Assembly (NCBI RefSeq): GCF_000264905.1
Contig: NW_006763134.1
Span: 406,916 to 470,915, forward strand
DNA from: Stereum hirsutum FP-91666 SS1
Taxonomy: Eukaryota > Basidiomycota > Agaricomycetes > Russulales > Stereaceae
Direction of reading: 5' to 3'
DNA length: 64,000 nucleotides
This document shows, one piece after another, positions 12,192-22,354 of this stretch (position 1 is its first letter; each line of letters opens with the position of its first letter). The notes beneath the pieces were generated by a model that did no database searches, had not been told where the DNA came from, and saw nothing but the letters and a program-made list of their open reading frames with translations. The translations under genes were made by a program, and so were the position numbers.

Positions 12192-15100
12192 ATGGCCTCC
12201 TCAGAAGACTATGAAAGCGAAAACGAGCCCTACAACCACATGGACGAGATCGTGCCCGGACTCTGGGTCGGCGACCTGCAGAGCGCGAAGGACGTCGAGA
12301 CGCTGCGGGCGAATAATATACACAGTGTGTTGAGCGCTATGAGGGGTCGGGTCGGGATACATGAGGTCCGTCCTCTCTCTCTCTGACTGGGTGCTGGGGA
12401 CTGACGAGAACATTCTTGGGAATGTGGATTTGGTATGGTTTGGGATGCGGTGGTATGGGATGCGTTCGAATGGGATGATGGGATGTGCAGACGTTCATGC
12501 GCCATCAGATCATGCTCGACGATACGCAGGACGCGGATATACTGCAACATCTTATTCCGGCGATTACGTTCATACAAGCGGAGATCGAGAAGGGAAGGGG
12601 GGTGTTGGTGCATTGTCAGGCTGGCATGAGTACGTCCCTTCTCGCTATTTTTTTTTTCACTTCGTTCCTCGTTCTTCCTGGTTGGATTCCTCCTTCGCGG
12701 TTGGTCCGATTTATGTCTCTCGTTGTTGTATCATCGAGGGAGTGTGACTCGACCTTCGGAAGAGAAGGAGACGATGGAGAGGACCGTTTCTAGTCCATGA
12801 TCTCAGGCATCTCGTTCTGCCTGAGAAAAACACATCCTGCGAGGACATCTATCGTCCTCCTCCCCAGTCAAGCCCTCTTCTTTGCCATACTCGATACCTC
12901 CACCCCATCTTCTCTCTTTCCTCGCCGCTACAGATATCACGATCCGTCCATCTTCGCAGGGCCACATCAATGTGGCGTGCGATGATTTTCGAAGTTCTCG
13001 TCCTCCCACTCCATGAACTCAAAATGCTAAATACATGGAGTGTTCAGGTGATAGGGAGATACGATCCCGTTAATATCTACGTTGTCCAGCCGAGAGGCTC
13101 TGTTCCTCGGTATCACGAGTCCTGCAGCTTAGGGTCAGCTTCGTAGAATGAATGCGATCCCGTGCTCATACCAACCACTTTCTTGGAGCTCATTCCCACT
13201 CCCATCCCGTATACATCCCTTCCCCTCCCCTCCTCTCTCTCTCTCTCTCTCAATCATCATACTAACCATCACACGTGAATCCAGGTCGAAGCGCAACGAT
13301 CGCGGCCGCCTACCTCATGTACTCCCGCAGCCTCGACGCCAACTCCGCCCTTGAGATGATCAAGAAAGCGAGGCCTAATGTGCAGTGAGTGGTTCTTTCT
13401 TTTGCTTTTGCTTTTTTCTTTGGATCGTCCCCCTCCTTTTTTTTTGTTCTCCTTCATCCTCCGTCTATCTCTTCTTGTCCTTCTTCTCCCCTCCTACTCA
13501 CGTCGACCCCCACTGACCTCCACCTCCACGTCCGCTCACACCCATCCACACCCATACTTAACACACACTCACATCCACATCCTCATCTTCATCCAGGCCA
13601 AACGACGGCTTCCTATACCAACTCGAGATCTTCCACCAAGCCTCCTACAAAGTCTCTCGGAAAGACAAAGCGACGCGCATGTTTTATCTAGAGAGAGCTG
13701 TTGAGGAGATGATGAGTGGGTTGCTTTTTCCCTCCTTTCCTATCCTGCCCTAGCCAACCCCCTCCCTTTTCCCTAACATTCACTATATGCATGAACGTCA
13801 CCCTCACTGCGATACTGACCATTCCGCCCCCTGTTACACACATTCTTGACGCATACTCTGTGTTTCGTGGACAAAACGCGTAGATGGCGATGGGACGGCC
13901 CCAGAAACGACCATGTTCGCGAAGTTCCCGCGGACGCCTTCGGATTCGACTCCTGGGACGCCGACTGTAGGGCCGAGACAGGGACCAAGGAGGCGGATTC
14001 GGTGTAAGATGTGTCGGTGCGTTCTTGTCTCGCCCTCTCTTGTTCCCTTTCTTTTCAACCTTCCTCGAGTCGACAAGATCACCCAATTACCACACAAATT
14101 ATGTTGTTCCTCTCCTTGCTCTTCAACTCGCTTACTTCCTTTCATACACATAAACATACATATACCTCAACCATCTTGCTCTCCCGAAACTCGCTAACTT
14201 CCTATTCATCGCATCGCATTCGTACTCGTCCTCGCTTTACCATCACCCACACCCATCAACAGAACCGAACTCGCAGCCCGCGAACACATGCTCGACCATG
14301 GCCAACTCGGCCCCCCAACCCCCGCCCACGCAGCCGCCCTCTCCCCCGTCTCCTCCCGCCGTCCGTCCATGAAAGAAGAATCGTCTCGAAGACCGTCTAT
14401 GTCGCTCGCTATGTCTTCCGTATCCGCCATGTCTCCCGTGTCAGGAATCTCGTCGTCCACGTCCGCCCCAGGGAAGGATGATGGCACGGGTACAGGTGCG
14501 GGTATGCGTCCCCTCGCGCCGCTGAACCCGCTCTCGTCGGCTTCGAGGCGGGGATCGGCTGTTCAGTCTCGGCGACCGAGCGCGGGGGCGTTAGGGATGA
14601 CTGCGATGACGCCTATTAGTTCTTCTACTACCTCCACCACTGCTACGACCGGTGGTGGACAAGGTGCGGGTCTGACGAGGGCGAAGAGTCTCGGCAGTGG
14701 AGGTGGCGGTGGAGCAGGGTCGAGAAGGCCGAGCGGTCTAGCGTTCGAGGGGACGGGCGTGTTGAGTGGGTTGGCGGCGAGTAGGACTATGAGTGCTTTG
14801 GAAGACGAGGAGGACGAAGAATTACCTGTACCTAGGGATAGTGAGGGTTCGCAGGCCAGCAAAAAGACTACTAGGAGCGGTGGAGGAGTAGGAGGGAGTG
14901 GTGTCGTCCAGCGGAGGAAAAGTTCCGGTGCGGGTGCTGGGGGAGAAGGCAGGCCGAGGATAGGGACCGGATTCTTTGGCGCGGCGTTGTCGATGTCATC
15001 GGCGGTCGAGTCGGATGATGATGAGGATGTGGAGATGGCTCCGCCGGGGGAGGCGCATCCGGCTAGTCGACGCAACGGCGAGAAGGGGAGCGGTGGCGTG

Positions 15101-15884
15101 CTTGGGAATGGGACGGGGTCGTTGACGAGTAGTAGTTCGACGTCGACGACGAGGCCGGATCCGCCGACGCCCATGAGCGTCGATACGAACACGAACGCGT
15201 CTGGTGCGGAGAACGGTACAGCGCAATCGACGTCTTCCACTACAGTACCCACATCCACATCCCCGCCCTCGTCGTCCTCGACTCAACAAAAAGCCAACCG
15301 TTCACCCTCTCTCCCTCTCCCCAGTCCCCCGGCCCTCCAATCCCCAGCTGACCTCGCCGCACAGTTATATGCTAATCCAAAGCTAGCGGCGTTGAGGAGC
15401 CCGACGATCGGGAGGGCTATGTCCCCTGGAGGAGGGAGTGGGGCGAGAGAGAAAGAGAGGGAGAGGGTGCCGGTCAGTCCGCCGATCTTGATGAATAATA
15501 AGTGTTCGGGGTATTTTGTCGAGCCGGTGCGTATCTCCTTCCCCCTGCACTATCTCCCTTCCTCCTCCCCTTTGCTCGCTTTATGGCTGATGTTCGATTG
15601 TGTGGTACAAACAGATGAACTGGATGGAGTTCTTCCTCGAGGACGGCAACCTCGCGGGCAAGATCATATGTCCGAACAAGAAGTGTGGGGCGAAGTTGGG
15701 GAATTATGATTGGGCGGGGGTGTGTTGTAGCTGTAAGGAGTGGGTCACGCCTGTGGGTTATTTTTTCCTGTTTTATCCCGTTATGATCACTGCGCTCTCT
15801 CTGACGATATTTTGTTGGGCTGGGCTGGGCCGGTTGTAGGGATTCTGCATCCATCGGTCGAAGGTGGATGAGATTATTGTATAA
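12192..15884 (+). CDS. YVH1: Yvh1-type dual-specificity phosphatase with C-terminal zinc domain
   Basis: Yvh1 is a DSP-family phosphatase needed for late 60S ribosome maturation (release of Mrt4), acting in nucleus and cytoplasm. Exons 12192-12365, 12491-12629, 13285-13384, 13597-13715, 13884-14016, 14263-15526, 15615-15752 and 15840-15884 sum to 2112 nt (703 aa). The DSP domain begins EIVPGLWVGDLQSAKDVETL and carries the catalytic loop HCQAGMSRS (Cys nucleophile, Arg). The zinc module starts with RCKMC and HMLDH and resumes near the end with CPNKKCG, VCCSCKEW and FCIH. Between the two halves lies about 370 aa rich in Ser, Thr, Gly and Pro, making the protein about twice the yeast length. Intron 2 (12630-13284, 655 bases) splits the catalytic loop inside the Ser codon after the Met. 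A pyrimidine-rich leader precedes the ATG. Confidence 0.95.
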
Positions 15885-18316
15885 GCGCGACTCTGACCCT
15901 TGAGTTCGGACGGCACGTATACGCCGCACATGAACACAGACACGGCCATGGCGTCGCGATACTGGCAATTGACGTCCGACCCTATCTATCCGTTGATCTA
16001 CGCGGGGTGTATCGTCCTCCATCTAGCTTTCTCTGGGTCCAAACACCCTGTGGCTGTCTAGATCTTGCTTTCATGATAAGTAGTATGGTTCTCAGGTTTC
16101 TGTTACAGTTCCAAGAAACGTCGCTCCTCTTTCCTAGCTAGCCTCCAACTTTGTATGACCTGCGGTGTTGCTCGTAAAATGCTTATCTACCTTGTAGAAA
16201 TATCGCGAAGTCCCTTTCTTGTATCCCTTCTCCGTCTTGGCAAATGGTCTTTCGTCCATACATTCCTACGTACGCTCCGTATCGTATATAGTACACGGTA
16301 CATACACGCTCCGTTCCTACCCTCGACTCTTCCCAGCTGCTTCGTACGTCCATTCTTCGCCCCAATTCGTGTTATATCCTTTTTTCCGTTCTTCTGGCTC
16401 TGGCTATGGCCGCTCAAGACATGGATGGACTCGCGGTGTCCCATCGATTCATGACGGTGAGCCCAAACTTGAGACAATTACACACCTACTGACTAGACCT
16501 TTGTTTTTTTTTTGTTTTTTTTTTTGCTTTGGCTCGTCTTTCGCGAGCTCGGAGTCTCTGAAACCTCTCTCTGTCGGGGGCCTTGCGTTCGTCTCGTGAC
16601 ATCGCCGCTGTTCAGACGCAGACGCTGGTGCGTCCATATGAGACAATTCATCGTTCTGCTGACCTTGCTTACAGCTCTTACTCGACAAAGCTAGTAAAGC
16701 ATAGCGAGTATCTTCGCTTCATTTTAGGCTTGGGTTAGGGGTACTCATTTTCTCCGGACCGCTTTAGCTTAGTAGTAAGTCCCCGTCGATAAAAGGAAGC
16801 ATAGGTTATCCATGTACGTGCTCGCTTGTTCCTTTGTCTAAACGTATCTTCGGCTGTGAGGTGGTAGAGATCGCAGACTATCTCCCCCTTTTTTGGTGGT
16901 CATTAGAAGATTTTATTTGAAGCAACCCTTCGAAAATGCACAATGATTATGGCTAAGTGTTTATATGGCACTGACACCATAATAGTGTTCGGGCTTCTGT
17001 TTCTTTGACCTGCCCACATCTGCATACGCAGGATCTTGATCCCATAGAATGCGCGGCATAGGATGCCACAAAGGTGTTTCATTATCCTCAACAATATAAC
17101 AGGCTGTAATTTTGTGTCTCTGTCGGATTGGAGCCCGAACAGAGCGTCCAAAAGTACATTTTCGGTGAACAATATCCAGCACATCACGAGGTTGACAGAT
17201 ACCCTTCGGGTTTGCTCAAGGCTACGAGATAATTCACTCTGCAGATGATCTATATTTCTGCCCAATTTTCTAGCAGGAAAAAAGGTACAGAACCTAGGGA
17301 CCAGTGATGACCGCCACAGTGCCGCACTCTCAGTTGGAGGGATTCCGCCAGCACTACTCCCTGGCCCCCTCTTACTAAAACCCACAGACGTGTGCGGAGA
17401 CGATTTCTCCGCATGACCCTCTGCAGAATCCGTGCAGGTTGCCACGTTACCTCAAAATAACCTTTAAAAGTCCGATCCTCCCTTTGTCGCTAAGAATAGG
17501 TTGTCGGGCTGTGTCTGCAGGTGTCTGCTTGCATACGAGGGTTCTCCACGAGGCCAACTTGCTGCATCACTACACAGAGTTTCCACAACTCAAATTCGAC
17601 CTTCCAGGATTCTTCAAACCCATCTTTACAGTAATGGGGACCTTCTTCCGTGCAGAACTTTCGTACGGTTCGTTCTAACAGTTATGACACTGCATGTACT
17701 CTGAAACTTATGAACGCTGTAGGTGTAACGTTCCTCGAAGAAAAAGAGGCTTAGTGACGATTAGGTGAGGCGTTGATGATGACATTTTCATGAGCGGCTT
17801 GCAGTGGCCGCAGAGTGAATGTCAGAGGACTCAGGATCGACGTCACATTTCCGGGGATGATCGTTGATATTTTCTGCTACAGATGTGGTAGCGTCTAGGT
17901 CCATCACGCGCGTTATATTTCCCGTTGCCTCTTCTAGGTGCATACGACTACAGTCTAGCTACTGACCGATACTAGCAGCTACTGTGACCTATCAAAATAT
18001 GCAGCTTCAGTTTTCGTAGATACGACTGATCAATTCTCTAGCTCGACGTTCTCTGATGTCCAAGGAGATGTCCTCGAGTAACGACATAAGACAAACAAAC
18101 ACGAAGGCCTGTCCGTCTTCAGTTGGTCAGTAGCATCAGATGGAGTGATGAGCCGCTCGACTAGAAGCTTCCTCACTACCTCCATGTGTATCATCAGAGA
18201 AGCAAATGTTGAAGTGCACAGAACACGCTGGCGCATGATCTGCACAGCTCAGATTAAATTAGTTCACTCCTCCTCACGCCCCATCTCACACTCACCGCTG
18301 CTCTGAGTCGCAACAA
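15885..18316. other. Long intergenic stretch, no confident gene
   Basis: Spans 2.4 kb between Yvh1 and the secreted peptide. The longest open frame is 180 codons at 16903-17445 on the minus strand, whose product has no recognisable motif and an odd composition. T-runs occur near 16503-16526. Nothing is supported as a gene. Confidence 0.5.
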
Positions 18317-18324
18317 TATAAAAG
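18317..18324 (+). promoter_or_regulatory. TATA box of the secreted peptide gene
   Basis: TATAAAAG lies 99 bases upstream of the ATG at 18423, followed by a CT/CA-rich stretch. This arrangement is typical of strongly expressed fungal genes. Confidence 0.6.
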
Positions 18325-18422
18325 CTGCTCTCTCTTGCGCCCTGAATTCCCCCTCATAACCCAACCCATCCCACCCATCCCACCCAACAAATAAAGCAGC
18401 CCTCGAACGTCTTCTTTGCGCA

Positions 18423-18893
18423 ATGCGTCTTTCTATTCTCTTCTCTTTGGCGGCTCTCGTGGCCGCCGTCGCTGCCTCTCCCGGTGATGGCTGGGGCACG
18501 ACCATCAACAAACGCGGAGAATTAATCTCTCGCCAGGACGTGAGTACAAACAGCGGCTCTCTTCCCTAACTCCTACCCCACGCTTCCCAATCCTGCGTAC
18601 TGATGGTTGTTGCTTGTTGTATGCCATGTAGTGCTGCGAAGACCCTCCCGGCTGTGGCTGCCCCACTGTGAGCCCTTTCTCTACACAATCTACCTTCCGA
18701 ATGCTCCGCTGACCTGCATATTTTCTCGATAGTTCTGCACCGGCGACTGCGCTGGCTGTTGCGTGAGCATCTTGATTTTACTCTCCGCCATCTCAAACGG
18801 AACGCCTCGTCTCTTCGACGCCGGCGTTTTTTCCTCTCCTCATACACTGATTGGCTGACGAACCTGATTTTCATTCGCCCACAGCCCTCCTAA
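18423..18893 (+). CDS. Small secreted cysteine-rich peptide (63 aa precursor)
   Basis: Four exons, 18423-18539, 18632-18667, 18733-18762 and 18885-18893, sum to 192 nt. All three introns are phase 0 with GTGAG donors. Residues 1-19 form a clear signal peptide (MRLSILFSLAALVAAVAAS). A KR pair at about residues 30-31 could be a kexin site, leaving a mature peptide of about 32 residues. The core has eight cysteines in the pattern CC-x5-C-x-C-x3-C-x3-C-x3-CC and ends PS. The tiny exons cut the core into CC-plus-C-x-C, C-x3-C-x3-CC and PS blocks. I do not recognise a named family. Size, secretion and Cys density fit an effector-like or antimicrobial-type peptide, but that is inference. Confidence 0.82.
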
Positions 18894-19389
18894 ACGGGCA
18901 CGCCGTTGGAACTCAGAGTCAAACACGTCCACGGTTCGAAGTCTGAGGTACTATGTCACAGAGGGACTGAAATACTAGTGGTATGAGAAGTGGTATGAGC
19001 AGGTTTAGGAGCTGCGGCGTATGTACGAGTATGCATGATGTGCGAGTTGAGCCGCATAAATTGATGTGCTGTTGTTTTATGACGGGCTGGAATCAAGTGT
19101 CTCGAATGAGTCTGGCTTGGAAGACCGAGTAGCTCTACTGAAACCTCGCAGCTGAAAGTAGGTACGGAGAGAGTGGCCAAGCTCTTTGAGCATTGGATGC
19201 CTGCATATGATGATTGATTGGGCTGGTCAGCTGTGCTGAAGTGATGATGAAAGGTAGAAAGCTGTGCGTAGGAATGGCCGAAACCATTGGTGATTTGTAT
19301 CCGTCTCGGCGCGAGTCATAGGGTCCAGGAGGTGTACTAGTATGATAGCACTTTGTAGAGGCACTTCACTTCGATATTTCTGGTCAGAT
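18894..19389. other. Intergenic, no gene seen
   Basis: 3' flank of the secreted peptide gene. Only short unconvincing frames. Confidence 0.5.
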
Positions 19390-19530
19390 CTTGCAAACCC
19401 TAAATGATATCGGCAGATCACCTGAGGGAACAGCTTCGTGCGCCTTTCTGTCTGGTCCCCATGCGCCTGTGAATCGTAAGCACCGACCCACACAAACAAA
19501 AGTTGACATTAGTCTTGCAGCAAGTTACGG
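19390..19530 (-). pseudogene. Decayed duplicate of the hydrolase 3' end
   Basis: On the minus strand this stretch aligns over about 130 bases, at roughly 70-75 percent by eye, with 20130-20280, which holds the last exon and part of the last intron of the hydrolase gene. The segment matching AHWDQPGRLTKLF reads AHGDQTERRTKLF here and runs on without the stop. No upstream exons of the hydrolase are found nearby. It is therefore a partial tandem duplication or a leftover of a lost paralog. Confidence 0.7.
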
Positions 19531-19896
19531 CGCACCAAATATCTCCGCCTTGTATGGCACTTTGACGAGCCCTTGAAATTCGTCGTCCATAGCTGTCGAT
19601 ATGCATACCGAGCTAACAGCATGCACTTCTAAGTAGCCAAAGCCAGCCTTAGACATCCATTTGATGCCGCTTCCCGTTCCGAGCGCACAGACACATTCAA
19701 CGTGTACCCGTAGAAATCAATCAACGAGATGTTCAGTATTGTCAGCTTACTGCTCCGCCTTCACCTTGGCCGTTTCGACCCAATACGAGCCGTCTGGGTA
19801 GTCAAACTCGTCGAAACTCGATGTATGCATCTCAACACTAAGCAGCCATACAATCGGTGATCTTGCAAGAGCCAAAACAAGAGAACCTCGTCTGAC

Positions 19897-19916
19897 CTCG
19901 TCTGACCTCAGACGAG
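19897..19916. repeat. Short perfect inverted repeat
   Basis: CTCGTCTGA, a two-base CC spacer, and TCAGACGAG make a 9-bp hairpin. The left half is also directly repeated just upstream (19887-19896). The function is unknown. Confidence 0.5.
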
Positions 19917-20171
19917 TTCAGACAACTTCAGGGTACGTGGTTCCCTTTCGTCTTCATTTGCGTGATCTCATTTTTAAAACCACTAAAGGACTGTTGTCCG
20001 AGAAAAACCTTCATACTGTTCAATATAAGCAGGGATCCACTTGTGTCGATACCACGTCAAGTTCAGTATGAAAAATTCGAGTATTTCACTAACATATAAA
20101 GTCTATTAGCACTCGAAATTCAGCCATGCACATCACCTCCGTTCAGATCCTGCAAGCCTGGAACGATCCTG

Positions 20172-21709
20172 TCAGACTACCTTGGCGAATAGCTTCGTCA
20201 GCCTTCCTGGCTGGTCCCAGTGTGCCTGTAAATCAGAACAACCGACCCACGCACAAAGAAGTCGAAATTAGTCTTGCGGTCGACCTCCAGCCGGAACTGA
20301 ACTGTATATCAGTAGTCAATATAGACAAGATACGCACGCAATGATTGGCCCCTTCCATCAGCGTAAACTCAATCTTCCTCCCTGCCTCTCCTCTCTCCCT
20401 CTTCCGTACGTTCTCCGGCTCGCCGTACAGCTCCTCGATCACCCAAATCGCGCTTACGATCTCCCACAGGCTATCTTGACACTGCAACACTCGGATGCCG
20501 ACGTTAGGCCACACCACACTATTCTCATTTTTTTCTGCTATATGATTTTTGGTAAACCCAATACCTTCTCCACGCCCAAACATACCCTCCCTAAAATGCG
20601 CTCTGTATATCTCATCCCCGAATATTCTCACCACCTCCTCAGAATGAAATTGTGCATATCGACTCCTGACGCTTTCGATCTCTTGTGGGGAGAGGCGTTC
20701 CAACGTAGCGATCTTTTCGGGAGGTGGGTTGGTTATGGGAGTTCCGCTGAGAAGAGAGAGATCATGGGTAACAAAGGCGGCGGGGTTGTGAGAGTAGTAG
20801 CTGCGTTGGTAGGGTCAGCGGGGAAATACATGTTAGAGCTACAGTAGAAAGAAGAAGGAAAGAAGCAGAAGACCGACGATCCAATCCAAACTTTGAATTG
20901 TTCCCATCGTTCGTCTCGTGTCGTGTTTGGATCGACCAACGGACGGTCGAACCTATCATCATGTGGGAAGCCTATGACCCATCGTGGGCCGTCTACACAA
21001 TGAACACGAAAACAACCTCGTCAGCTCTATTATGACCAGATATCGGGAAAACTCACCATAATATACATACGTCCTCAAATACGGCTCCAATCCCTCCCTA
21101 ACCTCCCTCCTCAACCCCTTCAAATGCGCGAATAACCCCAACGCAGTACCATTCGCACTGCTCCACGCCACCAACGCCACGCCACCTTCCTTCCCTCCAT
21201 CCTCATTTTTTACTACTTTCGGAATATTTTCTGTCTTCGCAAACCATGCCATGAATTCCGCCACCTCGAAGCCCCTCGCCTTCAAGAAATCAGACTGCGC
21301 TTCGAGAGACTTAATTGCATTGTACGTAGGTGAGGTGGGATCGCAGATCGATTTGAGAGCGGAGAGTTCGGTGTCGGTGAGTGGGGTCGAGCCGGGGTAG
21401 TCTCTGCGATTGAGGAGAACGAGGCGAAGGTTGTTGGGAGCAGCGTAGGGAATCATACGGCGGAAGAAAGCTATGTTTGGTACGGCGACGCATGCGTGCA
21501 AACCGAGCCAGAGATTTGGTTAGATTGTAGAACGTGAGCGTGGTGGGGTATGTGTGTGGTAGGATGCTGGAGAAGCGAGGGACAGCGCACTTACCTCCGT
21601 GAAATGCGGTCCCATGAACGATGACGAGTGTCGTATAGTTCCCTTCCAGTGGGCCAGAATCCTCGTAATACAGCACGGTACCACTCGCATCTACAGGAGC
21701 CACAGGCAT
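20172..21709 (-). CDS. Alpha/beta hydrolase-fold protein
   Basis: Exons (minus) 21709-21595, 21470-21057, 20992-20878, 20800-20338 and 20225-20172 sum to 1161 nt (386 aa). After an N-terminal strand (GTVLYYEDSGP) comes VIVHGTAFHG, an HG oxyanion-type loop, then FFRRMIPYA and LVLLNRRDYPGST. The nucleophile elbow is probably AWSSANGTALGL (S-S-A-N-G), a departure from canonical G-x-S-x-G. The C-terminal histidine region reads MEGANH-CAHWDQPGRL, matching the usual NHxxHWDxP ending, so His is present. Substrate unknown; soluble, no signal peptide. An open extension upstream begins with TTG, so 21709 is the first ATG. A degraded copy of the 3' end lies 0.7 kb downstream. Confidence 0.85.
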
Positions 21710-22354
21710 GATAGAGTCCAATCCCAAGGTCTATTTGCTAGCAGAGCCCTAACGAGCGCCAAAGTTTGCGACTGAGAGTTAGTCCTAATGATGGAGAAAG
21801 ACCGGAATCCTACTAACAGCTGTCGCACGATGGGACCTCTGGTATGAGGAGAATAAACCAGCGTGCGTGACAGAAGTCTCTCGGTATCGTTGATTGAGTC
21901 TGTATATAAGCATCACTAGAAAACACATGGGTCGTTGGGCGCACGAGTCACCGGTACGTTGCTCGAATTGACTGAGCGCGCAGACCATGTTCGACAAGCA
22001 GTACGCATGCCGGAAAAACCTCGGGGACAGAGGAATTTGAGCAAACAACCCGTGGGTATGGAACAGAGAGATGGGGCGGTGGGCCCAGGATGTGTAAATG
22101 GCCAGCTGACGATGGTAGGAAGCCGCCAAATTGGGACTGGATAATGATATCGGAGAGGTTCAGAAACAACGGCGCTTGGACGGGGTAAGATGGAGGAATC
22201 AACCGAATCACGTCGATCTTCTTACCCACACCACATAGACGACTGTTCAGAGCACTCCGGAGTCGGTCGCTCATACGCCAAAACCCCCGGTCAAATGAAG
22301 ACACGCGAATTCGACAAAGCACGAAATAAAGCCGTCACTGTCACGAACCATGAA
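21710..22354. other. Intergenic, no gene seen
   Basis: Lies between the 3' end of the Mak5 gene and the start of the hydrolase, both on the minus strand. Holds the hydrolase promoter. Several short frames show no motif. Confidence 0.5.

Noticed and set aside
14563..15258. 231-codon antisense frame in Yvh1
   Set aside because: Mirror of the low-complexity Ser/Gly insert; Pro/Ser-rich shadow translation.
16903..17445. 180-codon minus-strand frame
   Set aside because: No motif, signal peptide or conserved-looking segment. A real single exon cannot be fully excluded.
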